Source: Clostridiales bacterium
GTDB taxonomy: Bacteria; Bacillota; Clostridia; Christensenellales; CAG-138
DNA length: 64,000 nucleotides
Assembly: GCA_004558825.1 (NCBI GenBank)
Contig: SFDB01000006.1
Span: 46,742-110,741 of the forward strand
Direction: 5' to 3'
Shown: positions 26,891 to 35,952 of the stretch, one piece after another
How the letters are laid out: each line of letters opens with the position of its first letter
How positions within the stretch are numbered: position 1 is the stretch's first letter
Notes under the pieces: generated by a model
Databases searched by the model: none
Told to the model about the DNA's origin: nothing
Seen by the model: the letters and a program-made list of their open reading frames with translations, nothing else
Program-made: the position numbers and the translations under genes

Positions 26891-28765
26891 ATGGCTAAAA
26901 AGCAGTTTAAGGCGGAATCAAAGCGCCTTCTTGATCTCATGGTAAACTCCATATACACGCATAAGGAAATATTCCTCAGAGAACTGATTTCAAACGCAAG
27001 CGATGCGATAGATAAACTTTATTTCAGGTCGCTTACGGATGACTCCGTAAATATGAAACGCGATGATTTCTTTATCCGCATACTTGCTGATAAGGATACG
27101 CGCACGCTGACCGTCAGCGACAACGGCTGCGGCATGACGCCCGAGGAGCTTGAGGCAAACCTCGGCACGATAGCGAAAAGCGGCACGCGCGCATTTAAGG
27201 CCGCAAACGAGCTCGGCGACGATATAGACATAATCGGCCAATTCGGCGTGGGCTTCTATTCCGCGTTTATGGTAAGCTCCGACGTTAAGGTCTTATCGCG
27301 CGCATTCGGCGCGGAAAAAGGTGCGGTATGGGAGTCGACGGGCGAGGACGGCTATACTATTAGGGAATGCGATAAGGAATCCGTCGGCACAGATGTTGTG
27401 CTTACGCTCAAAGCGGATACCGACGACGAAAACTACAGCCGCTTTCTTGATGAATACACGATTCGAGAGCTTGTAAAAAAGTATTCGGATTATATTCGCT
27501 TCCCGATAAAAATGCTTGTCGAGAAGAGCCGCAAAAAAGACGGCAGCGACGAATACGAAACGTATTTTGAAGACGATACGCTGAACAGCATGATACCGCT
27601 CTGGCGCAGAAATAAGTCGGACATAACGGCTGAGGAATATAACGGGTTTTATAAAGACAAGTTCTACGATTTTGAGGATCCGCTGCTTGTGATTCACACA
27701 AAGGCAGAAGGCGCCGTTTCCTACAACGCGCTGCTGTTTGTGCCGCAGCGGCCGCCGTACGACTTCTATTCCAAGGAGTTTAAGCGCGGACTCCAGCTAT
27801 ACTCAAACGGCGTCATGATAATGGACAAGTGCGAGGAGCTTTTGCCCGACTGCTTCGGATTTGTGCGCGGCCTTGTCGATTCGGCCGACCTGTCGCTCAA
27901 TATTTCGCGCGAGATGCTCCAGCACGACCGCCAGCTCAAGGTTATCGCGTCCAATATCAAGAAAAAGATAAAGGCGGAGCTTGAGAAGCTTCTTGCGGAC
28001 GACCGCGAGAAATACGAAAAATTCTTCAAGGCGTTCGGCCTGCCGATTAAGTACGGCATGTATGCGGGCTACGGCGTCGACAAGGATTTCCTTAAAGATC
28101 TTGTTCTGTTTTACTCGGCGAAGCAATCGAAGCTTATAACGCTCAAGGAATATGTCGACGCGATGGAGGAAAACCAGACCGATATTTATTACGCATGCGG
28201 CGACACGATAGAAAAATCTCTCCGCCTGCCGCAGACGGAGCTCGTGCGCGACAAGGGCTACGACATACTCTGCATGACGGACGACGTAGACGAATTTGTG
28301 ATAAAGCTTCTCGAAGGCTACGAGGGCAAGCCGTTCAAGTCGGTCGCGGGGAGCGACCTTGACATTGCGAGCGAGGATGAGAAAAAGGCTGTAGCCGAGA
28401 AGCAGGAATCGAGCAAGGCGATACTCGATAAGCTGAAGGACGCGCTTGACGGCAAAGTCAAGGAAGTACGGCTTTCAAGCAGGTTGAAAACGTCTCCCGT
28501 TTGTCTGACAAGCGACGGCGTAATAACCGTCGAGATGGAGAAGGTGCTGAACGCCATGCCCATGGAAAACGGAGCAAGGGCGGAGCGGGTGCTTGAGATT
28601 AACCCGTCGCATCCCGTTTTCGAGACGATTTCGGCGCTCGATGATGATGAAAAAATAAAGCTCTACGCTAAACTGCTTTACAATCAGGCGCTTCTCATCG
28701 AGGGGCTTCCGATAGATGACCCCGTAGAGTTCTCCAACAACATCTGCCTGCTTATGACAAAGTAA
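26891..28765 (+). CDS. htpG: Molecular chaperone HtpG (bacterial Hsp90)
   Basis: The start at 26891 (MAKKQFKAE) follows CGAGGTGAGTTTA; the frame is open upstream through the CIRCE operator but has no start signal there. The 624-residue protein carries the GHKL ATPase motifs LISNASDAIDKLYF, DNGCGMT and GQFGVGFYSAFMV, then the middle domain with the catalytic Arg region (SLNISREMLQ) and the C-terminal dimerisation domain. It is an ATP-driven cytosolic chaperone. Direct HrcA control through CIRCE is clear here; in Bacillus subtilis htpG is a class III gene outside HrcA control, so regulation differs between lineages. Confidence 0.97.
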   Translation: MAKKQFKAESKRLLDLMVNSIYTHKEIFLRELISNASDAIDKLYFRSLTDDSVNMKRDDFFIRILADKDTRTLTVSDNGCGMTPEELEANLGTIAKSGTRAFKAANELGDDIDIIGQFGVGFYSAFMVSSDVKVLSRAFGAEKGAVWESTGEDGYTIRECDKESVGTDVVLTLKADTDDENYSRFLDEYTIRELVKKYSDYIRFPIKMLVEKSRKKDGSDEYETYFEDDTLNSMIPLWRRNKSDITAEEYNGFYKDKFYDFEDPLLVIHTKAEGAVSYNALLFVPQRPPYDFYSKEFKRGLQLYSNGVMIMDKCEELLPDCFGFVRGLVDSADLSLNISREMLQHDRQLKVIASNIKKKIKAELEKLLADDREKYEKFFKAFGLPIKYGMYAGYGVDKDFLKDLVLFYSAKQSKLITLKEYVDAMEENQTDIYYACGDTIEKSLRLPQTELVRDKGYDILCMTDDVDEFVIKLLEGYEGKPFKSVAGSDLDIASEDEKKAVAEKQESSKAILDKLKDALDGKVKEVRLSSRLKTSPVCLTSDGVITVEMEKVLNAMPMENGARAERVLEINPSHPVFETISALDDDEKIKLYAKLLYNQALLIEGLPIDDPVEFSNNICLLMTK

Positions 28766-28860
28766 AATCAGTCTTTTTGCGGAGGACAGCTCTCAGGCAT
28801 CGGCTTGAGGACGTTTCCTCCGCACCGATTTTGCGGGCAGACGAACAACTGCGCGAAATG

Positions 28861-28896
28861 GCCTCCGCCGTGCCGTATGCTGCGGAGGCTTTTTTA
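28861..28896 (+). terminator. Terminator downstream of htpG
   Basis: GCCTCCGC (28861-28868) pairs with GCGGAGGC (28882-28889), followed by TTTTTT. It lies just before the 3' end of the convergent TraX-like gene. Confidence 0.85.
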
Positions 28897-28903
28897 ACGC
28901 CTT

Positions 28904-29596
28904 TTAATTTATCAGCAGCTTGATTGCGCCGAGCAGCGCCAAATGCGCGGGATAGAATATGTAGAAGAAGTAGCCGCCGCGCCTGCCCTGCCTGCCGTTG
29001 TAGAAGAATATGAGCAGGGCGCCCCAGAGCGCGCAGAAAAGATAGAGCATGTTTTTGAGCAGCCCACCACGGTCGTGTTTCAGGGCGGACTTGAGTATCG
29101 ACGGCAGATAGTTGCCGACATATAAAGCGCTGTATGACACGACGAATTTTCTTTTGCCGTCGGTGATGAGACGGAACATGAACGTGAATATTACGAGCCA
29201 CGCGCCGCCCTCAACATTGCATATTTGCCCCAGATACGCCGTCAGCGCGCAGAACAGAGCCGCAAACCATTTATGCCTTGCCGTATCCCAAACGTACATG
29301 CACATTAGCCCTAAAAAGAGCGTAAACATGGCGTTCAGGCGGTATGGCCACGCAAGCGCATAGTTGAAAAATAAGCAGTAAAAAGGCTGCGTCACGAGCG
29401 CGAATATGAAAAGCCGCGTCATATATTTGGGCAGGTTTGACGTGTGCTTATACCCTTCCGCCAGCATGAACGGTATGACCACAAAGAATGGCCGAGGTAT
29501 CGCGCGAAGTATCAGCGAAAGCTTTGGCGACGGAACGATAAGCGCCGCATGGTCAAAAGCCATGAACACGCAGCACAGTATCTTTATACCGTACAT
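28904..29596 (-). CDS. TraX-family membrane protein
   Basis: The 230 residues contain about seven hydrophobic segments and the TraX-family pattern: FMAFDHAAL near the start, LAEGYKHTSNLPKYMTRLF, and C-terminal YNGRQGRRGGYFFYIFYPAHL. F-plasmid TraX N-acetylates pilin, but chromosomal relatives in Firmicutes lack pilus genes and are probably membrane acyltransferases with unknown targets. There is no conjugation gene in this window. It is separated from folA upstream by about 50 bases on the same strand. Confidence 0.85.
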   Translation of the reverse strand: MYGIKILCCVFMAFDHAALIVPSPKLSLILRAIPRPFFVVIPFMLAEGYKHTSNLPKYMTRLFIFALVTQPFYCLFFNYALAWPYRLNAMFTLFLGLMCMYVWDTARHKWFAALFCALTAYLGQICNVEGGAWLVIFTFMFRLITDGKRKFVVSYSALYVGNYLPSILKSALKHDRGGLLKNMLYLFCALWGALLIFFYNGRQGRRGGYFFYIFYPAHLALLGAIKLLIN

Positions 29597-29646
29597 GGTT
29601 ATTTCAAAGCGTTTATTTTTTACGGAGAACAGGCTGTTTTCGATGC

Positions 29647-30153
29647 TTATGCTTTCCTCTCGGGCGTCGGGCGCGTATTTTCATATGTGGCGTACTTGAA
29701 TTTAACGCCATCGCATTCCTTTGGCGAGGAAAAAGCCGTGAGCCTCCAATCGCCGCTTTTGTCAAGATTTTCGACAAACACATCTGCGCCGAGGCTGCCT
29801 TCGATGAGCGTGACGAACGCGCGTCGGCAGTAGGGAAGCAGAAGCGAGTATATCTGAGCGCCGCCTATCACGAACACGTCGCCGCCATTGCCGACGAGCG
29901 CGAACAGCTCGTCAACGGAGCGTACGATTTGCGCATCGGGGAGCGAAAGCGAACTGTCGCGCGAAAATACGATGTTTTGCCTGTCCTTGAGCGCCCTTGA
30001 GCCGGGGAGCGACAAATATGTGTTATGCCCCATCACCACGGTCTTGCCGAGCGTAAACCGCTTGAAGCGCTTCATATCGTCCTTTATGCGGACGAGAAGC
30101 CCGTTGTCCTTGCCGATACCCCATTCGGAATCGGCGGAGAATATCGCGTTCAC
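29647..30153 (-). CDS. folA: Dihydrofolate reductase
   Basis: The 168-residue protein shows the DHFR pattern: AIFSADSEWGIGKDNGLLVRIKDDMKRFKRFT with the active-site acidic residue (the Asp-Asp pair), TVVMGHNTYLSLP, and VIGGAQIYSLLLP. It reduces dihydrofolate with NADPH. No ATG fits; a GTG at 30153, giving VNAIFSADS, is the natural start, with AGGAGATCGGGGG upstream at a somewhat long distance. The gene starts 32 bases after the dapF stop, so it is probably in the same transcript. Confidence 0.9.
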   Translation of the reverse strand: MNAIFSADSEWGIGKDNGLLVRIKDDMKRFKRFTLGKTVVMGHNTYLSLPGSRALKDRQNIVFSRDSSLSLPDAQIVRSVDELFALVGNGGDVFVIGGAQIYSLLLPYCRRAFVTLIEGSLGADVFVENLDKSGDWRLTAFSSPKECDGVKFKYATYENTRPTPERKA

Positions 30154-30185
30154 AAAATGCCCCCGATCTCCTGAAAGTCGGAAAA

Positions 30186-31016
30186 TTAAATATCTATTTC
30201 GCCGTCGAATACGCTTGTGGCAGGGCCTGTCATAAAGACGCTGCCCGATTCGTCGTAGCGTATCCTGAGCGAGCCGAGCTGAAGATGCACGTTCGCTTCG
30301 CGTTCGGTTTTGCCCGCAAGAACGCACGCCACGATGCATGCGCACGCACCCGTACCGCAGGCGAGCGTCACGCCGCAGCCGCGCTCCCATGGCCGCGCGA
30401 TTATGTTGCGCCTGTCTACTACCTGGGCGAAGTTTACGTTCGTGTGCTCGGGATAAAACCTGTGGCGCTCTATGAGCGAGCCGAAACGCGCTACGTCTAT
30501 CTGCGACACATCGTCGACGAACGCCACCGTGTGCGGTATGGTCATAAACATGCTGCTGACAAAAAACGTGCGGCTGCCGACGCTGAGAGGCTGCATGAGG
30601 AAATCGCCTTCGCCCAGCATCGGTATATCCGCCCTTTCAAAGCGCGGCGTGCCCATGTTCACCGTGACATTTTTGACGACGCCGTCCTTTACGTCGAGGC
30701 TTGGGCGCATTATACCGCCGAGCGTTTCCACCGTGAGCTCCGTTTTATTGACGATATGCCTGTCATATACATATTTTGCGAAGCAGCGTATGCCGTTGCC
30801 GCACATCTGCGCTTCGGTGCCGTCGCTGTTGAAAATGCGCATACGCACGTCGGCCTTGTCCGAATCGGCGAGCACAAGCATATTGTCCGCGCCTATGCCC
30901 GTTATCCTGTTGCAGAGGCGCGAAGCGAGCGCGTTGAGGTCGAAGCGCACCCCGTCGCGGCAGTCGATTATAATCATATCGTTGCCGAGCCCGTGCGATT
31001 TGTTGAATTTCAGCAT
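30186..31016 (-). CDS. dapF: Diaminopimelate epimerase
   Basis: The 276-residue enzyme interconverts LL- and meso-diaminopimelate for lysine and cell-wall synthesis. It begins MLKFNKSHGLGNDMI, typical for DapF. The two catalytic cysteines are in AQMCGNGIRC and ACGTGACAC. The start at 31016 was chosen because it matches the family N-terminus and has GGGAG upstream, although the frame stays open for another 45 codons. folA lies downstream on the same strand. Confidence 0.95.
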   Translation of the reverse strand: MLKFNKSHGLGNDMIIIDCRDGVRFDLNALASRLCNRITGIGADNMLVLADSDKADVRMRIFNSDGTEAQMCGNGIRCFAKYVYDRHIVNKTELTVETLGGIMRPSLDVKDGVVKNVTVNMGTPRFERADIPMLGEGDFLMQPLSVGSRTFFVSSMFMTIPHTVAFVDDVSQIDVARFGSLIERHRFYPEHTNVNFAQVVDRRNIIARPWERGCGVTLACGTGACACIVACVLAGKTEREANVHLQLGSLRIRYDESGSVFMTGPATSVFDGEIDI

Positions 31017-31145
31017 TAGAAAGCTCCCGCATATCGTGTTTGCCCGACGCGCGAGGAGGCGCGCTGAGCTTAAACAATTATACATTACATGCGCAGAGCT
31101 GTCAAAAGGGCGCACCCGGCGCGGAGTGCGGCGCTGATTATATAC

Positions 31146-31193
31146 TTGCAATAGATTTCTTTAGGAGTACACTATAATTATAATAATTATAAT
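31146..31193 (+). promoter_or_regulatory. AT-rich promoter/operator before aminotransferase gene
   Basis: TTGCAA (31146-31151) is followed at 31173-31193 by overlapping TATAAT hexamers inside two copies of the self-complementary octamer ATTATAAT one base apart. The -35/-10 distance (21 bases) is poor, so the octamers may also act as a binding site. GAAAAGGAGCG follows, but the predicted start at 31214 is 12 bases beyond it. Confidence 0.4.
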
Positions 31194-31213
31194 GAAAAGG
31201 AGCGTTTATATCT

Positions 31214-32404
31214 ATGACCGCTTTTGCAAGGAGACTCGACAACGTTACGGGAAGTGCCATAAGGGAGCTTTTCAAGCTCGTAGCCGACCCGTCGATAATA
31301 TCGTTCGGCGGCGGCAACCCCGCCAGGGAGTCGTTCCCGGTTGATACGGTTAGGACGCTTTGCGATGAAATTCTTTCGACAAACGGCGCCACGGTATTGC
31401 AATACGGCATGACCGAGGGCTACATGCCCTACATAGACGCTTATATAGAGCATATTCTTAAGCCCAAGGGGTTCATGGATGCGAAGCGCGAAAACGTGCT
31501 TGCGCTTTCGGGCTCGATGCAGGGCATAGACCTGATATGCAAGGTGTTCCTCAACCCCGGCGACACCATACTCGTCGAATCGCCTACGTTTTTGGGCGCA
31601 CTCCAGACATATAACCTCTATCAGGCGAACATAGTTCCCGTAGATATGGACGACGAGGGAGTTGTGGTCGAGAGGCTCGAGGAGCTTATGAAGAAACACA
31701 GCCCCAAGCTCTTCTACTGCATTCCGACGTTCCAGAACCCGACCGGCAGGACGCTCCTTGCCGAGCGCAGGAAGAAGATAGCGGAGCTTGCCTCAAAGTA
31801 CGACGTTATGGTGATTGAGGACGACCCGTACTGCGAGCTCAGATACAGCGGTGAAAAGCTGCCGACGATAAAGAGCTTTGACAGGACGGATAACGTAATA
31901 CTGCTCAACAGCTTTTCAAAGACGCTCTCCCCGGGTATCCGCGTAGGCGCGGCATATTCGAGCAGGGAAATAATACGCAAGATGACGATAGTCAAGCAGT
32001 CTGCGGACACGCATTCGCCGAACCTTACGCAGGCGATAGCGGCGGAGTTTTTGAATCGCGGCATGATGCAGCCGCATCTTGAGAGCATAATACCTGATTA
32101 CGCAAAGCATATGAATGCGATGCTCGAGGCGATGGAGGTGCATTTCCCGAAGGGGTGTATGTATACAAAGCCCGAGGGCGGACTGTTCATATGGGTGACG
32201 CTTCCCGAAGGAATGGACGCGCTCGAGGTGTTCAAGCGTTCGGTCGCAGAGGCAAAGGTTGCGTTTGTGCCGGGCGAACACTTCTTTGTAAACCCCGCTA
32301 TGGGCAAAAACACACTCAGGCTGAACTTCTCCGCAGAGCCGCCCGAGAAGATAAGGGAAGGCATAAAGCGTCTCGGAGAGCTGCTTGAAACAATGCAGAA
32401 ATAA
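31214..32404 (+). CDS. PLP-dependent aminotransferase, class I/II (2-aminoadipate/LysN-like)
   Basis: This 396-residue protein follows the MocR-type aminotransferase fold without the GntR DNA-binding domain: SFGGGNPARESFP, LQYGMTEGY, IPTFQNPTGRTL, and LNSFSKTLSPGIRVG, whose Lys would bind PLP. Relatives act on 2-aminoadipate, aromatic or branched-chain amino acids, so substrate specificity is open. It is the first of four plus-strand genes spaced by 12-47 bases (tyrS, yigZ and ilvE follow). Confidence 0.9.
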   Translation: MTAFARRLDNVTGSAIRELFKLVADPSIISFGGGNPARESFPVDTVRTLCDEILSTNGATVLQYGMTEGYMPYIDAYIEHILKPKGFMDAKRENVLALSGSMQGIDLICKVFLNPGDTILVESPTFLGALQTYNLYQANIVPVDMDDEGVVVERLEELMKKHSPKLFYCIPTFQNPTGRTLLAERRKKIAELASKYDVMVIEDDPYCELRYSGEKLPTIKSFDRTDNVILLNSFSKTLSPGIRVGAAYSSREIIRKMTIVKQSADTHSPNLTQAIAAEFLNRGMMQPHLESIIPDYAKHMNAMLEAMEVHFPKGCMYTKPEGGLFIWVTLPEGMDALEVFKRSVAEAKVAFVPGEHFFVNPAMGKNTLRLNFSAEPPEKIREGIKRLGELLETMQK

Positions 32405-32416
32405 ATCGGAGATAAA

Positions 32417-33646
32417 ATGGAAAACGTATACGATATTTTGGAGGCACGCGGCTTTTTGAAGCAGGCGTCGCATCCCGAAGAGATAAAAGAATTGCTCGGA
32501 CGTGAAAAGGTCACGTTCTACATAGGCTTTGATCCGACGGCCGACAGCCTTCATGTGGGTCACTATGTCGCGCTCATGACCATGGCGCATATGCAGAGGG
32601 CCGGCCATCGCCCGATAGTGCTTTTGGGCGGCGGCACGGCGCTCGTCGGCGATCCGTCGGGGAAAACGGATATGAGGCGAATGCTTACAGAAGCCGATAT
32701 AGACCATAATGCGGCGTGCTTCAAGGCGCAGATGTCCCGCCTGATAAGCTTCGAGGGCGAAAACGGCGCCGTAATGGTTAACAACGGCGATTGGATAAGG
32801 GGCCTGAATTTCATCGAGTTTATGCGCGACATAGGCGTACATTTTTCGGTGAACAAAATGCTTGCGGCCGAATGCTATAGGCAGCGCATGGAGACGGGGC
32901 TGACGTTCTTTGAGATGAGCTACATGCTCATGCAGAGCTATGACTTCCTGTGCCTCAACCGTAAATACGGCTGCGTGCTCGAAATGGGCGGCGATGACCA
33001 GTGGAGCAACATGATAGGCGGCATGGAGCTTATCCGCAAGAAGGAGCGCAAGAGCGCGTACTGTCTTACGACGTCGCTCCTGACAAATTCCGAGGGAAAA
33101 AAGATGGGCAAGACGGAGAAGGGCGCCGTTTGGCTCGACAAGGAAAAGCTTTCGCCGTATGATTTCTATCAATACTGGCGCAACATCGATGACGCCGATG
33201 TAGAGAAGTGCCTGAAGCTCCTGACATTTATAAGCCTTGAGGAAATCGCCGCCATGTGCAGGGAAGGCGGCGCGGCGCTCAATCTGGCGAAACGCACGCT
33301 TGCGTTCACGCTTACGGAGCAGGTACACGGCACTGATGAAGCGGTAAAGGCGCAGCAGGCGGCCGAGGCTCTGTTCGGCGGCAGCGGCGATATATCGAAC
33401 ATGCCCACAGTATCGCTCACGCAGGAAGATATGGAGGCGACGGGTCTTCGCGTAGTTGACCTTCTCGTTATGGGCGGGCTTTGCAAGAGCAAGTCCGACG
33501 CGCGGCGCATGATAGAAAGCGGTGCGGTATTTGCCGGCGATGAGAAGGTGTCCGACGTGGCGGCGGCGCTCGACCCGTCATCGCTTGACAACGGAATTAT
33601 ACTGAAAAAGGGCAAAAAGGGCTTTGTAAGGATAGTAAAAAGCTGA
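32417..33646 (+). CDS. tyrS: Tyrosyl-tRNA synthetase
   Basis: The 409 residues match bacterial TyrRS. The HIGH-like motif is HVGH in [12 protein letters not shown], the KMSKS-like motif is KMGKT, and an S4 RNA-binding domain closes the protein ([20 protein letters not shown]). It lies 12 bases after the aminotransferase. CGGAGATAAA precedes the ATG. No T-box leader is seen, which fits an internal position in the transcript. Confidence 0.97.
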   Translation: MENVYDILEARGFLKQASHPEEIKELLGREKVTFYIGFDPTADSLHVGHYVALMTMAHMQRAGHRPIVLLGGGTALVGDPSGKTDMRRMLTEADIDHNAACFKAQMSRLISFEGENGAVMVNNGDWIRGLNFIEFMRDIGVHFSVNKMLAAECYRQRMETGLTFFEMSYMLMQSYDFLCLNRKYGCVLEMGGDDQWSNMIGGMELIRKKERKSAYCLTTSLLTNSEGKKMGKTEKGAVWLDKEKLSPYDFYQYWRNIDDADVEKCLKLLTFISLEEIAAMCREGGAALNLAKRTLAFTLTEQVHGTDEAVKAQQAAEALFGGSGDISNMPTVSLTQEDMEATGLRVVDLLVMGGLCKSKSDARRMIESGAVFAGDEKVSDVAAALDPSSLDNGIILKKGKKGFVRIVKS

Positions 33647-33670
33647 TAAAATCTTAGGAGGGGCATTACC

Positions 33671-34297
33671 TTGAAAGCGTATACGACTGTTCTCGGCGCA
33701 TCCGAAGCGGAATTTACCGAAAAAAAGTCGCGCTTTATAGGGCGGTGCTTCCCTGCCGAGACGGAGGACGAGGCGTTCGCGGTCATCGCCGACGTCAAAA
33801 AGCGCCATTGGGACGCGACACATAACTGCTACGCGTTTATTGTCGGCGAAAACGGCCTCACGCAGCGCTTCAGCGACGACGGGGAACCGAGCGGCACCGC
33901 AGGCATGCCTATACTCGATGTAATAAAGCAAAAAGGGCTTACAAACACGCTTATCGTGGTTACGCGCTATTTCGGCGGCATACTTCTCGGCGCGGGAGGG
34001 CTCGTTCGGGCATATTCAAAGGCGGCGGCGTCCGCTGTCGATTGCGCCGATATGGTGCGCGTAGAACCTGCGGCCGTGATGACGGTTGAAATCGATTATT
34101 CGCGCTACGGTTCGCTTGAGGGCTATATACGGCAAAGGGCGAGCGTGGATGAGGTTCTCTTTTCGGACGTGGTGTCCATACGGGCGCTCGTGCCGACGGG
34201 AGATGTCGAGGCGTTCATTGCCGACATAACCGAACGCACGGACGGACGCGCCAAAACGGAGCGCATCGGCGAAGCTACGCTCAAAAAACGCACATGA
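33671..34297 (+). CDS. YigZ/IMPACT family protein
   Basis: This 208-residue protein has the N-terminal UPF0029 domain (KKSRFIGRCFPAETEDEA, GEPSGTAGMPILD, VVTRYFGGILLGAGGLVRAYSKAA) and a C-terminal DUF1949-type ferredoxin-like domain. Bacterial YigZ is linked loosely to translation and stress; its biochemical role is unresolved. The start codon is TTG, chosen because TTAGGAGGGGC lies 6 bases upstream and the protein begins KAYTTV as usual for the family. It lies between tyrS and ilvE. Confidence 0.93.
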   Translation: MKAYTTVLGASEAEFTEKKSRFIGRCFPAETEDEAFAVIADVKKRHWDATHNCYAFIVGENGLTQRFSDDGEPSGTAGMPILDVIKQKGLTNTLIVVTRYFGGILLGAGGLVRAYSKAAASAVDCADMVRVEPAAVMTVEIDYSRYGSLEGYIRQRASVDEVLFSDVVSIRALVPTGDVEAFIADITERTDGRAKTERIGEATLKKRT

Positions 34298-34344
34298 CGC
34301 CATAAAGCGGTGTGACAATAGATAAACTTATAAGGGGGATTATT

Positions 34345-35412
34345 ATGGATATCAAGGTAACGCTTACAACGGCTCCGAAGGCAAAGCCTGCGGACGAATC
34401 TAAGCTTGGCTTCGGCAAAGTATTTACCGACCATATGTTCATGATGGAATATGAAGAGGGAAAGGGCTGGATGAACCCGCGGATCGAGCCGTATCACAAG
34501 CTGTCGATTGACCCATCTTCGTCGGTGCTTCATTATGCGCAGGAGATATTCGAGGGCTTGAAGGCCTATCGCGCAGACAACGGACATATCTATATGTTCC
34601 GCGCAAAGGACAACTGCAGGCGTCTGAACCGCTCCGCCGACAGAATGTGCATGCCTAATATAGACGTAGACTTCAACTATGAGGCAATGCGCAAGCTCGT
34701 CGAAATCGAAAAGGATTGGATTCCCCACGCGCAGGGAACATCGCTGTACCTCAGGCCGACGATGTTCGCAAACGACGAAGCGCTCGGCGTACACGCCGCT
34801 AAGCATTATGTATACTTCATTATAGCCGCTCCCTCGGGCGCATACTATCCCACGGGACTTGCCCCCATCAAAATACTCGTTGAGGACAAGTATGTACGCG
34901 CGGTCCGCGGCGGCATGGGCGAGGCAAAGACGGGCGGCAATTACGCTTGCTCCATCAAGGCGGGCGACATCGCGGGCGAAAAAGGCTTCGCGCAGGTGCT
35001 CTGGCTCGACGGCGAGCAGATGAAGTATGTTCAGGAGGTCGGCGCGATGAACATGATGTTCGTCATCGACGATACGCTCGTAACGGCTCCTCTCGAGGGC
35101 AGCATACTTCCGGGCATCACCCGCGACAGCATACTTACGATAGCGCGCGACGAAGGACTCAGGGTGCAGGAGCGCCGCCTCAGCGTCGACGAGCTTATGG
35201 AGGCGGGCAGGAGCGGAGCGCTCAAGGAAGCGTTCGGCACAGGCACGGCGGCGGTCGTATCGCCTGTAGGTCAGCTTACATACAAGGACGAAACGGTCAT
35301 CGTTCAGGATGGCGGCATTGGCAAACTCACGCAGCACTTCTATGACACCCTTACGGGCATACAGTGGGGCAGGCTTGAGGATAAGCGCGGCTGGAGAACC
35401 GAAGTGCTCTGA
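34345..35412 (+). CDS. ilvE: Branched-chain amino acid aminotransferase
   Basis: The 355-residue protein is a fold-type IV PLP enzyme of the longer BCAT branch: FGKVFTDHMFMMEY, LHYAQEIFEGLKAYR, and GGNYACSIKAGDIAGEKGFAQVLWLDG, with the PLP lysine in the last of these. It transaminates leucine, isoleucine and valine with 2-oxoglutarate. The ATG at 34345 follows AAGGGGGATTATT; an upstream in-frame GTG at 34312 has no such site. It is the last gene of the aminotransferase-tyrS-yigZ-ilvE run. Confidence 0.94.
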   Translation: MDIKVTLTTAPKAKPADESKLGFGKVFTDHMFMMEYEEGKGWMNPRIEPYHKLSIDPSSSVLHYAQEIFEGLKAYRADNGHIYMFRAKDNCRRLNRSADRMCMPNIDVDFNYEAMRKLVEIEKDWIPHAQGTSLYLRPTMFANDEALGVHAAKHYVYFIIAAPSGAYYPTGLAPIKILVEDKYVRAVRGGMGEAKTGGNYACSIKAGDIAGEKGFAQVLWLDGEQMKYVQEVGAMNMMFVIDDTLVTAPLEGSILPGITRDSILTIARDEGLRVQERRLSVDELMEAGRSGALKEAFGTGTAAVVSPVGQLTYKDETVIVQDGGIGKLTQHFYDTLTGIQWGRLEDKRGWRTEVL

Positions 35413-35445
35413 TAAAACAGGGCGGTAAAACGCACGAATCTGAAA

Positions 35446-35625
35446 CGCGGAGAGCTTTCGCTCTCCGCGTGAGACTGTCGAAAAAGTGGCGAAACGCCAC
35501 TTTTTCGAATTTTTTCGGGTTTCGCCTCTCGCATTTGCTCCCGGGCGGCGAAACCCGCAAAGTACGAAAACCTCCGGGTTTTCATCCGTTCTGACGCACA
35601 TGTCGTCAGAGCCGGCGTTGGGTGA
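35446..35625 (+). repeat. Dispersed hairpin repeat, copy B, with terminator for ilvE
   Basis: CGCGGAGAG/CTCTCCGCG (35446-35469) forms a first hairpin. CGAAAAAGTGGCG/CGCCACTTTTTCG (35479-35507) with an AAA loop forms a second, followed by a T-rich stretch. From about 35527 a block of about 60 bases repeats that near 1945 with only one or two differences, ending in CTGACGCACATGTCGTCAG at about 35591-35609. It fills the spacer between ilvE and the tRNA-Glu promoter; no gene is visible. Confidence 0.75.
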
Positions 35626-35673
35626 TTTTTGAGACAAGAGGTCATCATATATCAGAATTTTGTTAAAAAAACC

Positions 35674-35702
35674 TTGACACGAGACGCTTTATAGGTTATA
35701 GT
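35674..35702 (+). promoter_or_regulatory. Promoter of tRNA-Glu
   Basis: TTGACA (35674-35679) and TATAGT (35697-35702) are spaced by 17 bases, a nearly perfect sigma-A promoter. The mature tRNA begins 16 bases after the -10 element. Confidence 0.9.
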
Positions 35703-35717
35703 ATTGCTTGCGTGATT

Positions 35718-35793
35718 GCTCGATTCGTCTAGTGGCCTAGGACGTCGCCCTCTCACGGCGAAAACAGGGGTTCGACTCCCCTATCGGGTGCCA
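35718..35793 (+). tRNA. tRNA-Glu (anticodon CTC)
   Basis: A 76-base cloverleaf. The acceptor GCTCGAT pairs with ATCGGGT (with GU pairs), the D arm starts TCGTCTAG as in bacterial tRNA-Glu, the anticodon loop is CCTCTCA with anticodon CTC, and the T arm is AGGGGTTCGACTCCCCT. CCA is encoded. It has its own promoter and a strong terminator, so it is a single-gene unit. An AT-richer accessory cluster starts just after it. Confidence 0.95.
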
Positions 35794-35799
35794 GAAAAA

Positions 35800-35836
35800 A
35801 ACAACCTTTGTCTACCGGACAAAGGTTGTTTCTTTT
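35800..35836 (+). terminator. Terminator of tRNA-Glu
   Basis: AACAACCTTTGTC pairs perfectly over 13 bp with GACAAAGGTTGTT around a 5-base loop, followed by TCTTTTC. Confidence 0.92.
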
Positions 35837-35845
35837 CAACGAAAT

Positions 35846-35915
35846 AAATCCCTTCCGGGATTTGTGAAATTTGCTTCGCAAGTGAAATACGCCTGCGCTT
35901 CACATCCCGTCTTTT
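35846..35915 (+). repeat. Palindromic segment ahead of the four-helix-bundle gene
   Basis: AAATCCC/GGGATTT (35846-35863) forms a hairpin. The following TGTGAAATTTGCTTCGCA and AAGTGAAATACGCCTGCGC phrases are imperfectly self-complementary and end with TTCACATCCCG, which can pair back to GGGATTTGTGAA. Similar palindromes often flank four-helix-bundle (TIGR02436) genes in clostridia as I recall; that link needs a search. Confidence 0.45.
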
Positions 35916-35952
35916 CTGCTGTATAATTCGGATTAGAAAAGGCGGTGTTTTT

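Noticed and set aside
28904..29596. Conjugation module suggested by a TraX-like gene
   Set aside because: TraX-family proteins are common on clostridial chromosomes, and no relaxase, coupling protein or pilus gene is near.
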